Positions 35,158 through 48,200 of a DNA stretch of 64,000 nt are shown here, piece after piece. Source of the DNA: Rhododendron vialii (lineage: Eukaryota > Streptophyta > Magnoliopsida > Ericales > Ericaceae). The position numbers were made by a program, and so were the translations under genes. Within the stretch, counting starts at the first letter, position 1, and each line of letters begins with the position of its first letter. The stretch is from assembly GCF_030253575.1 (NCBI RefSeq), contig NC_080567.1, positions 36,299,501 to 36,363,500 on the forward strand, read 5' to 3'. Under the pieces are notes generated by a model. That model made no database searches. It was not told the DNA's origin and saw only the letters and a list, made by a program, of their open reading frames with translations.

Positions 35158-36463
35158 CTACAAAAGATTCATAAAAGGGCCTGTGAGAGTATTGCGAAGA
35201 TTGGAATACAAGGAGAAGAGAGAGTATTGCCGGAGATTAGCCACCTCGTACCACGAGTTGAACACGTTGTTGTTCTTGTCTGTGCCGGAGAAAGCTAACT
35301 GTATGCCGAGGTTGCAGTCAACAGGTCCGCCACTGGCTTTACATTGGGAAGTTTGGATTGCACAATCTTGGTTGTTGAGGCAAACTACTGATTTCCCAGA
35401 GCATGAATCACAGCCAAACTTTTTCCAGTACAGGTTTTGGAGAGTGCCCTTTTGGAACTCAAGCACCTGTGACAGAACAAATAATAACTTCATTACTCTA
35501 CGACAGCTTCTTGAGCCTGATTCTGGATTTTGGTGTCTCAGAAGGCGCGCAAGTGTGTTTGGCACAACTTCTGTTTTTACTTGTGGATAAAAGAACTAGT
35601 AACTTCAGAAGCTGCGGAAAAACTATTTCTAAAATACTTTCATTTTGATGCCTTTGGAATATGCTCTTCGAAAAGATTTGCAAATTCTAAAAGTTTTGAC
35701 TAACATGTTCTAAGACATTGCAACCATGTTTTGCGACTTAGATTAGGGTCGAATTGATTTGCTAAAAGCATCAGAAAGGAGCTTCTCAGCTCGTTTAAGC
35801 TGTTTTTACCTAATAAGTTGAAGCAGAAGTTGTGCCAAACAAACTGACACACGTTCAGCAAAGCAACAAATTGAAAGTTACCAGAGTGAAGCTAGTTATT
35901 GTGTTGGTGTTATCTGCAACAAACACAGGCACTGATCTTGCTGCATATTGCCGTCCAGCAAATGCCACCATGTAGCCACCAGCCATAGTCTGCACATACA
36001 TAAACTCATAAGAATCACAAACAAAAGAAATGACATTTTCTTCCAATGTTCAGATCATGGATTTGCGGAGGAACTTACCATGAAATGAAAATAGCATAAA
36101 GAATCGACAAACATTATGGTGCCCACTAAAACATATTGAGGTGAATAACAAGTACGTACTTACCGGATTAAACGCGGTGCTATTGATGGTGAGGAGAGAG
36201 ATCTCATCCACCCTTGGCCTAAAGACGGCAAGTTGAGCGTTGTTTCCAGAGAGGGAAAGACGCTGATCGCAGGGCGAAAGCTGAGTTTGATTGAACAGGA
36301 ATGATTCTTTCATAGAGAATGCGAGACCAAAGGTAAATCCGTCCCCTCTCTGAATTTTTGTATCCGAACAAGGATCAAATACTGGATTCGTGTCCCATGC
36401 ATCGGCTTGAACCATCATCAGGACCATTACTACCATATTTGTGACCACAATTGTCTTCCCCAT
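35158..36463 (-). CDS. Secreted protein of the plant 'Expp1'-like family (238 aa, 3 exons)
   Basis: Read on the minus strand the exons are 36463-36164, 35989-35882 and 35466-35158, all joined in phase 0 at GT-AG borders, giving 238 residues and a stop. The first ~23 residues (MGKTIVVTNMVVMVLMMVQA then DAWDTNP) look like a cleavable signal peptide, so the product is probably secreted or apoplastic. Conserved-looking strings are DTNPVFDPCSDT, DGFTFGLAFS, NAQLAVFRPRVDEISLLTIN, GGYMVAFAGRQYAARS and GCDSCSGKSVVCLNNQDCAI. The second half is cysteine-rich (about eight Cys in exon 3), suggesting disulfides. I recognise the family only as plant proteins annotated 'Expp1'; the molecular function is unknown to me. 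Length matches that family. A three-copy tandem repeat lies about 100 bp upstream of its start codon. Confidence 0.85.
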
Positions 36464-38517
36464 GGTGTGGGTAAAACTGCCTTGTGCTTCTGTTAAGTAT
36501 CATTCAGCTTCATTAAAACTGAGACGTAAGAATGAAAGAGATGTGTAAATTGCTTACGCAAAAACAGATGTTTGGATCTTGAATTTATCAAGGAACGGGA
36601 AATAATGAAAACAGATGTTTGGATCTTGAATTTATCAAGGAAAGGGAAAGACAGATGTTTCGATCTTGAATTTATCAAGGAAAGGGAAAGAATGACAACA
36701 GATGTTTTTTTCCTTCTGGACAAACATGTTTTCATTTTCTTCTCATTCTCCAAACCAACCAAAATCTAAAAACAGCACAAGCACGGATACTCGATTTCTA
36801 TATCCCCTCTCTTTTCTTCGTTGGTTTCTTGCCCACGTTTCTCTTTGGGTCTCGGTTTGCTTTCGCTTTTCCTTGCTCCTTTTAAAAATTAATAAAATTT
36901 CTTTTGCCGAGAAAAAAAAAAACTGGAAATGATGCAAAATGCATGCCCAATTTTTAGGATTTTGTAAACTAACACTAGAAATTAACAAGTTTCACCAACA
37001 GAAAAAACGCTCAATCCGAAATTCAACCAAGTATAACATGAGACCAATAATGAAATTGAAAAAGAAAAAGAAAAATGAAACCCTAGTTTCAGAATTCACC
37101 CAATAAATCACACCTAGGTGCCCATTAAACTCACCGCAACGGGAACGACGCCGGCTCCCAGAGTGATGTAATCTTCTTCAACAAATCAATGATATGATTG
37201 AAACAGAGAGGGCAAAACAAATTAAAGAAAAGTTAAGAGATTTTGTTGGGTCTTTTCTTTTCTTACCCCTGAGGAAACTACAGAGAATTGAACGGCCGGA
37301 GGGGCGCGAAACGGTTATTCCGGCAGGCCATTGGGATCTTGTCCCAGAAACGGTTATGGAAGTTGAGGAAAAGGTTTCGTTATTACTGAAATGCCCTCCC
37401 AGCTTTTTCCTAACTATCCTTCTACCACCGCACTTATTCACACACCCACACTCACAACTCATTCACACACCCACACTCACAACAAGGGTAGAGCCCGCAC
37501 ACATTACACACTCAATGTGTTTGGGCCCCACCCTTATTGTGAGTATGAGTGTGTAAATGAGTGTGGTTATAAAATTCGTTTTCCTAACGTTTTTTCTTGG
37601 AGAGTGATTTTGCCACTTTTTTTTCTAACGCCACCCCCTTGTGATAGAAGAGAAGTGGTGCTAAAACAAATAAAAGTGGCAAAATCAATTTTCCTTTCCT
37701 TTTCCTTTCTTGCTCAAGAGGTAGACCAGGCAAAAACTAAAACTGACTATTGATTGATATGAGGTGGGCGATTTGATTGGGAAAAGGTGAAAAATTAATT
37801 AAAACCCATATTCTAAAAAAGAGAAAAAATGGAGCTAGAGTTAGATTTTTATCCTTTTCTTGCTAAACTCTTTTTAAAAAAAACCTAATGTTATTTACCC
37901 GTGAGGAAAATTTGCAAGTTACCATAACCGACGTAATAAAATGAGGTCATATTTGGCTTACAAGACCAACTCACAAGAAAGAAACAATTTTGAATTCAGA
38001 ATGAATGAGTTCACTTTATAAGAGTCGATAATTACTTCTATAGCTATCCATCACTCAGCCATCTCTTTAGAAGACAAAATTTGGTTTCCTTCCTCCAAAT
38101 AGAACGTAGTCATTTGGATCCGATATTGATAAAAACTTTGCTTATGGTAAATTATTCAATTCTTGCCGGTGAATTAATTTAGTAGCGCTTAGATATTGCT
38201 CTTCATGACATTTATCTTGAGACACTTTTCATTGGGCAGGAAAGATTAGTTGGATTAACCAACTTTTTCTACAGGCTAAATATTGTTCACTTATGCGGCT
38301 TTCTTGGTTGCCTCAGCGGGGAATTTTCACTTACGGGCGACGGAGCAACGCCTCGTGCTGGTAGAAGGCCCACCGGCCGTAAACTTCTCGTAGAAGATAG
38401 CATTGTTTGCAATACTACTTACGACAGTATTTACAGAAGTATCCTTGAAAAATTACTTAGTACGAGGACCAGGAGGGACAATAGTAAATTGAAGCTAAAT
38501 TAAGCTCCCAAAAGAGT
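36464..38517. other. Intergenic, promoter side of the secreted-protein gene
   Basis: Contains the upstream tandem repeat and otherwise AT-rich DNA. CACACCCACACTCAC repeats near 37440-37490 are simple sequence. No gene recognised. Confidence 0.5.
36565..36708. repeat. Three-copy tandem repeat, ~40-47 bp unit
   Basis: CAGATGTTTGGATCTTGAAT followed by TTATCAAGGAA recurs at 36565, 36612 and 36652 (the last with TTTCGATC), and the unit's first bases appear again at 36699. It lies about 100-245 bp upstream of the minus-strand start codon at 36463, so it may fall in that gene's promoter. Confidence 0.88.
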
Positions 38518-39925
38518 CTACTTAATGAATGGTCCACCTCCTTGAACATGACCATCAAAAACAGGAAAGGGCACAGCAGTTGCCATTGCAAATTTGGGCA
38601 GTTTGTGACCTTCATCAACTGCATCCAGGGCCGGCCCAACCCCAAGGCCCAAGAAGCCTGGGCCTTGGGCATCCTAAAAATGTCCAATTTTTGGGGCACT
38701 TCAATTTTTTTAGTATTTGGGTTTGACTAGAACTCTTTTTTAGTCCAATACCATAAAAAAATGCCCATCTAACATGCAAATAAAGGCCCAACATGCAAAT
38801 AAAGGCCCAATAACCCATATGACCCAAAAACTCGATGGCATTTTTGTAAATCAGAGAACTAATTGGTCCATTTTCGAAAAAAAGAAAACAAAAGCTCTGG
38901 CACGTTTTTCCATGAGTTTGCATTCTCTCCGGCTGGTCAGAAAACTCAGCCATTTCCACCCCACCAATAGATGCGCGCCACCTCAGCAAATGCCTTTAAA
39001 TGCTTTGGAAAGTCATGTTCACAAACAGAGCATTCACAACAGTACAATTACTTTGGTTATTACAACTTTCCTATGTTTTTGAACGGCATTTCTTCTTCTC
39101 CTTTTTTTGTACTACATTTGAACGACATTTCATGTGACTTGATAAAAAAAAAATAATAATAAACGACATTTCTTTCCCTTGTAGCCGTTCAGCTTAGATT
39201 TTTTGGGATTTTTAGACTTTTGTCCTAATTCAAATTTATTAATTTTAAGTTTAACTTTTGTGAATTACTGATTCGTCTTGTCAAGACAAATCAGAAGAGT
39301 AAGAAATTACTATGACTTTTACCGGCTTTTTTTTTTGAAATATCTAATATAAAGACGGCCTTTTGCACTTAATCTTAGATATTTCAAAAAATATTTGCGT
39401 AAAAGTCTTAATTTTTTTATATTTTCAATTCTTTTCGTTGAGACGAGTCAATAATTTACAAAAATTTGACGCAAAACTAATAAACGCGATTTTTTTTTAA
39501 TATGGACAGAAATGGAAAAGCCCAAAAATTTCTTAACGGAACCACATCTAAAACTGATTTGTTTCAACAAATTAACTGAAAAAAGAGAGAGGAATGGTGC
39601 GTTTATTTTTAGCCTTCTCATCTACTTTTGTGATGGTGGGAAGAAATTTGTCATGAGGAATTTTTGCTTCTAGAAATGCAAGACGAGTAGTATTCAAGGG
39701 ATACTAATTCATTGTTGAGATAATATGTATTTGTCTATTTAAATACTTTGTATTTTGTGTTTGTATGTAATAATTAGTAGAATTTTATATTAGTTTGGCT
39801 TTCTCGTATTTTGATCGTTACTGTAAAAATTATTAAGTATTAGGGGCACACTCTTCTTAATTTGGCCTTGGGCACTCAAAACCCTTGGGCCGGCCCTGAC
39901 TGCATCCCAGGGAACCCCAGAGATC
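38518..39925 (-). pseudogene. Unidentified terminal exon split by an hAT element
   Basis: If the inserted element and one copy of its 8-bp target duplication are ignored, the minus strand reads from a TTCTTGCAG acceptor (exon start 39925) through the insertion site to a TAG at 38518-38520, with no stop on the way. The translated part includes ISGVPWDAVDEGHKLPKF and AMATAVPFPVFDGHVQGG. This behaves like real coding sequence with a normal splice acceptor, but I do not recognise the family. A second coding-looking stretch on the same strand lies at 41490-41378 after a TATTTCAG acceptor (SLLTTIGCQNLKAVSLEP), which could be an upstream exon; it hits TGA in the frame used. The gene is interrupted and so probably dead, unless the element is spliced out. 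Confidence 0.5.
38626..39898. mobile_element. Non-autonomous hAT-type element, 1273 bp
   Basis: Termini are CAGGGCCGGCCCAA on the left and its exact reverse complement on the right. It is flanked by perfect 8-bp direct repeats ACTGCATC (38618-38625 and 39899-39906), the target duplication length of hAT elements, and the CAG...CTG ends also fit that superfamily. The inner ends also carry CCAAGGCCC/GGCCTTGGGC sequence in opposite orientation. No transposase frame is present, so it would need a source in trans. Confidence 0.88.
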
Positions 39926-41933
39926 CTGCAAGAATAACCATCACAATCAGCTCGTTGTTTTTCTACCGATCAGCACAATAGCATTCAGACAGTCATCACT
40001 GTATTTGTACGAAGAATGCTAAATCGATGCTGTAGAGCACCCAAGAAAGCAAGATGAATTCGATAAAGCGCAATCCATCGCAACACATGGGATGTATCTA
40101 GGAAGGAATGGATCACAAGAAAACACATATGATCTCCTCCACTTCCATTAAGGCCCAGAAAATAGAGAGAGAACTGGAAAAGGAGCATCAGTGGGAGCCA
40201 CCCTGATAGAGCCTAATGAGCCAATCCGAAAGGCAAAAGCCCTTCTTTGAATGGATGAAGTTCTAGAGCATTAAGTCCACAAGACAAGCTATAAAACCCA
40301 ACAAAAGTAGTTGAGACAGCTTGCAATGGCAAACAACTCCCTACGGTTAGAGGTTAGGGGATCGACGATTTACCCCAAAATCACAACAGGGTCTAGAGGA
40401 ATTGGGATTAACAAGAAAACCAACTGTAAGATCACAATGACCAGTATAGGGGATCAATCGAGAGATGGACTCCATGTATCCTTATAGATTCGTTGGACTG
40501 CCTATTTCCCACCCACCATTTGATCCCTTGTAATAACATCTCTCATAAAAAGAGGGGCTTCCTTGCCCAAGATGAAGAATGGTTAGGTTTCACAGGAATA
40601 CTGTCAACTCGGGACTCGGGAGCAATACTTTTGGGAAGAACTTTAGATAGTGAGAAAGGGTGAGATAAGAAAGGAGAGCCCTTTCTCACCAAAATACTCA
40701 ATCTAAATGAGTGATTTGGCTAGGAACCACAACCCTTTCTTTTCTTTTCTCGCGAAATCACTCCATCCAAAGGGGGTGTTAGAGATAACATATTATTGTC
40801 TGCCAACATCCACCAAAATTGACGGGTAAGAAGGGCCTGATTTAAGACTCAAAAATCGCATGAAGATTTCCATTCAGTTTGTTGGGACACAAAGATTTCC
40901 AGGATTCTGACCAAAAATAAATAAAGATTTCCAGGATATTTAGCCAATGGGCCGACCAGTAGTAGACTTCCTGAAGATGATTCACTTGATTTAATCGCAG
41001 AGCTTTAAAGGAATATTAAACATGGAGCAAAGATAATTTGGGACCTTCAGTATCAATGTGGCCAAAATCATTCGTTAGGCACAAAATTGAGTACTACGTG
41101 TTTCTTAAAACCGGTCAATTATGATCCTCAGCAGCAACAAGGTGCTCCCAAGCGACCCTGGGGACCCAAAACCCCTCATTATAAGTAATCTCTTTCGTAA
41201 GGTCATATTAACAGCGTGGACCCTTACACTCAGTTTGGATTTAGTAACTATTTTCATTTTCCAATGCCAACTAATTATAACAATTTGCCACATTTACTCA
41301 GAGCATCTAACTTAAGAGAAGAGTATCGGGAATTTATTCACAGGAGATAGCTGTAACAAACCCTTTAATGATTCCAGTCATGGCTTTCCATTCACAAGAG
41401 TAGGCTCCACATAATGAGAGGGTTCCAAGGATACAGCCTTCAAATTTTGGCAACCAATAGTAGTTAAAAGGCTATATTGGTCATTAGTGCCTGAAATACA
41501 CCAGTCAAAAAACCGTTAATAGCTCCTACTTCGTTTCACACGCGTTTCTTGCTAAAAATGATAGGATCATATTATGTTGAGTACGATTTCAACAATCAAC
41601 ATTACACCGTTAAATTTTTATGGAATTTAGATAGGTGTCAGTCGTGGACTCGTGTGATCTAACTAGATAGTGCCTTTTAATGATCCCTAAGTTTCTCGCA
41701 AGATGCACTTTAATCCGGATTTATTTTAACCAACCAATTTTGTTTTTAATTGCATCACAGCCACATGGGAAGTTTCGAACTATTCTCAAACTGGAAATCG
41801 ACAAAGAGTTAACACTGAAACTCGACAATAGTTACGAGGATTGATTGTCTTGACCGAACAGCCTGTGTTGCATACATAATCCATAAACCAATGCGTCTAA
41901 GTACAAGAATTTGGCGTAAGCATAATAGGAAAC
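39926..41933. other. Region with possible exon relics, otherwise unassigned
   Basis: Apart from the coding-looking minus-strand piece at 41378-41490, I see no supportable gene. The DNA is less AT-rich than neighbouring intergenic parts, in keeping with intron or relic sequence of the unidentified minus-strand gene. Confidence 0.4.
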
Positions 41934-44782
41934 TATAACGCCCCGAATTTTGGGTACGTTAAAAAGACATTTTATTGATAAAACCAAATGGAGTCTGGCT
42001 CTTATTACATTATAATACTCACAAGAGTACTTTTTATTACACAAGGAAGGGAACTAAGGTTCCTAACTACATCTTCGTCTGCTCCTCCATCTGAGCCAGC
42101 TCTTCAGCTCCAAAGGCCTCCAAGGTGTACAGCTTACCTTGTTCATCTACAAAGTCTGACACATTATACCAGCGTCGCCACCGATATAATATGTCAGGGT
42201 CACCAAAGGTAACACCATGAGCTACGAAAACTCAATAGAAAAATCTCATACCCACTAACCCATAACTTACAAACAACAGGTTATAATAAAACATCGATTT
42301 CCACATGATACGTGTATACAGTTAACAATGACACATCTACATTCGTTAATCAACTATCGTTGATGTCCTTGATTCTCTTTGTTTCTCTTACTCGACTCAT
42401 CGTAGACCGTGTCAACATTTTCAAATTTCATAAACGTATCACCTTTTCAAAAACTCGTTTTTAACACACCCAACCTCGGTTCCGCCGTTCCGGTCTCCCG
42501 AGTATCCTCACAATAGTTTCGCCGTCCCGGGTTCCTATTGGCACACAAAACTTGCATTGGCTCCTCTCCGCAGATAACCAAGCCACATTACCAATGAGGC
42601 TACCACGTCCGACCGCATTGGCAATCTTCACAATGGGCTACCAAGTCCGGCCACATTGTGATTTTCACAATCCACGCAATGGGCTACCAAGTCCGGCCAC
42701 GTTGCGGTTTTCACAATCCACACGATGGGCTACCACGTCCGGCCGCATCGTGGGTTTCCATACACACAATGGGCTACCAAGTCCGGCCACATTGCGGTTT
42801 CAAAACACAACTCATCATTATCCACACTCTAGGTGTCATGTTTCTATTTTCTCGATTCTCGTGTCTCGTTTACATGCAAAGACTCCGCGGTAGGACAAAG
42901 TAAGCATGAATCATTCATTGTAATCTAACAAGATCATCCATCTATAATACATCACAAGTAACACAATCGATTTATGTATGCAAGCTCATACTTCTTGAAA
43001 TACGAATACTTCGATTCACATGGTAACGTTTTAACTTTCAAAAAAACCGTTCTTTCTTAAAGATCAAATAACATATGTTTTACTTGAAATAAGTAAGTAA
43101 GTGAGTAAGGATAAACTTAGAGTTAGGGGTAAGAATAATCTGCCTTGATCCGAAACTAGTCGGGGCCGAATAAGCTAGTTGGAAGATTCTACGGGTGGTG
43201 AAACTCGCAAATCTGGACCGAACTTTGGATGGCCGTAACCCAGTCAATCTTTGGCCGAATATGATCGTTCTTGGGTCGAAATCGAAGCTCTAGAAGCGCT
43301 CTACAACTTTCGTGAAGGAAGTTGATCCTAGAAACTACTTTAGGTAGGAGAAAAATGGTGATAAAAGAAGAGACAGTGTGCTGTCAGAAAATGGAAATCC
43401 GAGATTTTTACTGAACTTCGGATGCCAATATCTTTGTCATTTCTTCACCGATTGGGGTGGTTCTTGGGTCTAACTTGAAGGTTTCGAAGTGCTCTACAAC
43501 TTTTCCGAAGGGAGTTGGTTCTAAAAACTTCTTTAAGCAGGAGAAAAATGGAGATTCGTGAAGGGCAGTAGGCTGTCTGAAAATGGAAATGGTTTCTAGA
43601 GAGAAGTGAGAGCAAAGGAGTGAAGGTGTGAGTTGAAACTTGAAGTGAGCTTGCTATTTATAGCCAACACTTGAGCTCTTCCTCCCTCCTCTATGGCCGC
43701 CCCCCCCCCCCCTCTTCTTCCTCCCATGGATTTGCTCCATTGAGTTGTCATTTCATGCCTTTCAATCATGCAATGCCTTCCATGACTTGTCACTTCCATT
43801 TGTAGGCCAAATCTTAGGCGATCATGAAGAGTTTTTGACTTGTCAAGTCTATGGGGAGGTTGCTTGCAAGAAAGAATATAATCATGGGCTAGCTTTGTAC
43901 TTTGGAAGACTAGAATGGGTTGGCATGTAGTAAATAGGCTTAGGGCTATTAAGGTTGCTTGTGTAAGTGTCCAAAACACAATCACACACTCTACCTCCCT
44001 CTCCCATTCAGCCTTTCTCTCTCTCTCTCTCTCCATCCGGCCCTCTCTCTCTCTCTCTCTCTTGTTCTATGTATAGACATATATAGGTATATAAGTACAT
44101 GTATATATTCATCTAGGAAAGTAAAACCTAAGATAGTTAGGCTTAAGGTTATGACATAGGTGTGCATGCATGCATGGCTAGTCTTGCTTCTTTTGGAAGC
44201 AAAATGATGGGATTCTTCGTATGACTTGTCTTGTCATGCTTATTGGCAAGTCAAAGGTCTATTAACCAAGGGACAAAAATTCCCCTAACAATTATGGACC
44301 AAAGGGTAAAGGAATATTGGTAATAATTAGGGTTTGAAATGACTTGTCATTGGAGTAAAAATGATTACTCCTATGGTCTAATGGTCCTATAGGGTTTGGA
44401 GAGGTTCATAAGGCTCAAAGATGGTCTAAAAGGTCCAATTAGGGTTAGGGTATTGTAACTAGATTGAAACGGTAATTAGGGTTTTCTAACTAATTGGTTG
44501 GAAACTAATTCTACTTGCCAAGTAGGATTTCTAGCCAAGAAATACGATTTAAAGATTTTATCTAACTCATTAGAAAAGTATACAAATGCTTTTATAAGTA
44601 TACTTGTCTTTAGAAAATGACTAGATTGCTCGGCGTGAAAAATATAATTTTATAAGTCTCAAATCTAATTATGACGGATTATTAAAATTAAGAAGAAATT
44701 TTTTTGTAGCAAATCCAAGTAATTAACATAAAATTTAAATATTTAACGAAATTTTTATTTACCAAAAATCAGGGTCGTTACA
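41934..44782. mobile_element. Non-autonomous element, ends TATAACGCCCC...GGGTCGTTACA
   Basis: The left end TATAACGCCCCGAATTTTGG and the reverse complement of the right end, TGTAACGACCCTGATTTTTG, align over about 23 bp with a few mismatches. The ~2.85 kb between them has no transposase or reverse transcriptase, but holds a five-copy minisatellite (42593-42812) and a degenerate ~175-bp direct duplication (about 43250-43420 and 43440-43590, sharing GTTCTTGGGTC, GCTCTACAACTTT, GGAGAAAAATGG and CTGT...GAAAATGGAAAT). TAACG-type inverted ends recur in plant repeats. Target duplication is uncertain (GAAAC against GAAAT), so the superfamily is left open. Confidence 0.5.
42593..42812. repeat. Minisatellite, five copies of ~45 bp
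   Basis: The core AATGGGCTACCAAGTCCGGC with CACATTG and TTTTCACAATCC follows at about 42593, 42631, 42677, 42723 and 42767, with substitutions between copies. It lies in the element 41934-44782. The open frames across it come from its period being divisible by three in part and are not considered genes. Confidence 0.9.
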
Positions 44783-45247
44783 GAAATAGAAAAGTACGAG
44801 AAAAAAAATGAACCACTAGGTTTGGACAAGGTAACATATCATTTTCTCGGCTGTTAACTTCCTTGATTCCAAATTCGGGTTTTAAGTTTTGAACTTGTCT
44901 TGTTTAAGTAGAAGCGTTTCACACATAGAAACTTTGGATTATTATCCATACCCAACTACCCATCATTAATGAGTGTTTATGTATGCGCATATGAGTTGTT
45001 AATTGTAATCAGAACAAAAAAAGCAAAAACTTGATTCCATATGGGATTGCGCAACAGGATTTCCAATTCCACCCAGCACAGCCTCAGTCCTATCCACCTT
45101 CCTAACTCGCCTATATATATCATCCATGAAAAAGACAGGTTCCCACTTACCATCACACTTGATACACACCTGTGACCTGCCCCTTTCGCCTCTATATATG
45201 CACCCAAAAAAATGCAAATAGTACCATGGGGAAAAACCTGCAACACC
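44783..45247. other. Upstream region of the first REM gene
   Basis: About 465 bp between the element and the start codon at 45248. A TATATATA stretch lies near 45113, within plausible promoter distance. No separate gene recognised. Confidence 0.45.
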
Positions 45248-48200
45248 ATGGTTCAAGATGATGGTCCTTGCTTCTTCCAGATTATCACTTGTAAAACAAC
45301 GGAGGAAATTGTAAGTTTGATCGGTCCTGTTAGTTCTCTACCGCTTGTGTTATGTGTATGGGTCTACAACTTTGTTATGTTTAAGCATGTATGGTTGCTT
45401 ACCTTGATGATGTTGGACCAAAGAGATTTTCCAGCACAGTTCTGGGGGGTTTTGTGCAATTTCGTAAATTGATCTTGACTTTTGATCTGCAGAGTTTCCT
45501 GTTAACTGTTCTTTTTCAATGCATGCATACTGGAATTGAAATATATCTGGCCAAAATAGATTTCAGGATGTCTTGGTGGTAGTTTCCTCTGCTTTTCTAC
45601 AAAAAAAAATAGGAAAGGAAAAGGGGACAAAAACCTCGGAAGTTTTGTTAGGGTCTGGGTTTAATGAATTAAACGTCTATTTTTATTTTATTTGGCCAAG
45701 TAGCAGAATCAACCCTCCTATTACCTATTGGAGCTTTAGGGGCTTTTTGAGTTTTGTCTTTATTTGAATTTTTTTCGCTTTTGTTACTTTTGCGTCACAC
45801 GTTTGGGGATTATTGTTTCGTCTTGCGGAGTAAAAGTAATTTTTTTTTTTTTACTTTTCCGATTCCTCTTGTTAAGACGAATCAATAATCCACAAAAGTT
45901 TGGCGCAAAACTAAAAAATGCAATTTTTTTTTTTTAATAAGGACAAAACTCAAATTCTAGAAAGCCCCTAACGCTCTTAGTGGAGTGAGAAATTCCATAA
46001 TTTCCAATCGAGGGACAGGTAATAACTCATTGCAAATGAGTTGATGTATTACAGTTAAATGACCCGAAAGGAGCGGAGAAAATAGAAGGTTAAAAAACAA
46101 GTGTGGGTAATATTGTACAAAATGCTATTCAAAATACCTTTCAGAATGAAATAAATGTCTTCCTTTTCTAATTAATTAAACTTTTTACTCTTTTCAAGCT
46201 TTCCCTCTTTCATTTTTCTTCTTTTTCTCGTTACATCAAATCATCTACAATAAACCCTCACGAGTCCTGAGGAAAGAGCAGTTTTTAATTCAATCAACGG
46301 CAACGAAAGACATGTTTATGGTATCCTAAATTCTGAGCACTTTTATGCTTATCCTGGATTTTGAATCGCAATCAAATGATTTCATAGCCTTTTACTGGAT
46401 TTACTGTTTTCTGGTCTTAGTTGCAGATATTCCTGTACTCTATTCTTTATATCGTTGTTAGTGTTTTTCTCAATAGGCCATTTTCAACGTCAAATCCCTC
46501 ACTTAAATATTCCAGTAACTATCTGTTCGCTTATAGCTCGTTAAAGTTTGTGGATTCCAAAGCTGTTAAACTAATTTCTATTGGTCCCATTTTTGTTTTT
46601 CCCTTCCAGCAAATCCCTCCAAAGTTTATGAAGCATCTGTCAAACGAAATGGGTGACAGAGCAACTCTTAAGGGCCCTTCTGATGACGCTTGGACAATTG
46701 TTGTACATGAAAAGAATAATGGCACATATCTACAAGATGGATGGCAGGACTTCATGAGATTTCACTCGTTAGGAAAGAATGAGTTTTTGCTCTTCCGGTA
46801 TGATGGGAATTCTCATTTCAGCGTACGGATTTATGATCAGAGTGGATTGGAAAGACAAAGTGAATCTGTTATTACCTGCAAACATCGAGAAGCTAGGAAA
46901 ATGGAAGCTGAATACTCCACAGGAAGAAGTAAAAAAGGTAGACTGAGAAAGAACAACGTCAATCCAGATAACCTTCATCAATCAAAATCCTGCAAAGGAG
47001 GAGAAGGTATCCATGCATTTTTTAGATAGTGCACCATTACATGAAAAGAAAAAACGAACACATTGAAATACACAACATGTACACACCCGCAAATCTTAAT
47101 ATGTGGATAGGTGAGATTCGTGAGAATAAGATCTGATATTATATCATCTGGCTTTTTAAGGGCACATGATGTAATTGTTAGTTGTTCACGTGTGGATGCA
47201 TAGACCCATTCATATGCTAGTGTCTTTTTTTGAATCTTAAATTGGAAATGCTTTAGATGGGGCTGGTCTGAGCTTTCACTCGCATAAATTGCAAAGGGCC
47301 AAGAAATCTAAGAGGATTGAGCACACAACAATAAAGCTTGAAGAGGAAGAAATGGAGCCAACCGATGTTGTAGCATATCCATTGCTTATGGGGTATGAAG
47401 GGGAGAAAGGTAATAGGAAAAGGAAGAAAGAAAAGGGTAAAACACATGAGAAACACCATTCAAAGAACATCAAGTATGCCAAAAGGAAGATTAAGGAGGA
47501 AGAAATGGACCCAACCATTGATTCCCAGACCATAAGGTCTCCAATAGAAGAAGAAAGAGGTAGAGTTCTTGAAAAAGAGGATTCATTTAGCTCTAACTTC
47601 CCTTGTTACAAGTGCTGCCTAAAGCAGTCCAGCGTGCAGACAGTGTTTCTTCTAGTAAGTATACATCCTTCCTTTTATCTTTCAACTTCTGTTTCTTTCT
47701 TAGTCCTGTGAGTTAGGTTAATAACCACAACTTTTTCTTCATGACTCATGAGCAAAAATCTTTATGTAATTGCATGCACATGTCAACCTTGTAGAAGTAG
47801 CAAGCACCTCCGCAGCTTACCTTGCATAACTCAGCCAGTGAGATCAGGAATTTTTTTTAATACAAAATCCAACCTAATCCCACATTACCCTTTTTCCTTC
47901 TGAAAAAGATTTCTTGAAGATATTCACACATGCAGAAGTACACATAACATGAGATACTTTTTGTGCAATAATGTTTATGCTCTCTCTCTCTCTCTCTCCA
48001 CACATAATTGATTTCTTCAATGAGCAAACTAACTTAGCAAAGGTCGACAATTATTGCAGCCAATCTGCAGGCCATTCTCTCAGGCACACTTTCCTCCATT
48101 CAGAACTCACATAGTCCTGCGGAACTCTAAAGGGAAGGGTTGGGTCGTGACTGTAATTCCTGTCACAGGGAGGCACTCATTTTCTGGAGGTTGGCGTTCT

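Noticed and set aside
35183-35590. 135-aa plus-strand frame
   Set aside because: Antisense shadow of exon 3 of the secreted-protein gene, which has matching splice sites and a signal peptide.
42593-42812. CRISPR-like array
   Set aside because: Units are contiguous with no unique spacers, in a plant nuclear context; it is a minisatellite.
42552-42903. Two overlapping frames with repeated TMGYQVRPHC-like units
   Set aside because: The repeats are the 45-bp minisatellite; the same unit reads open in more than one frame.
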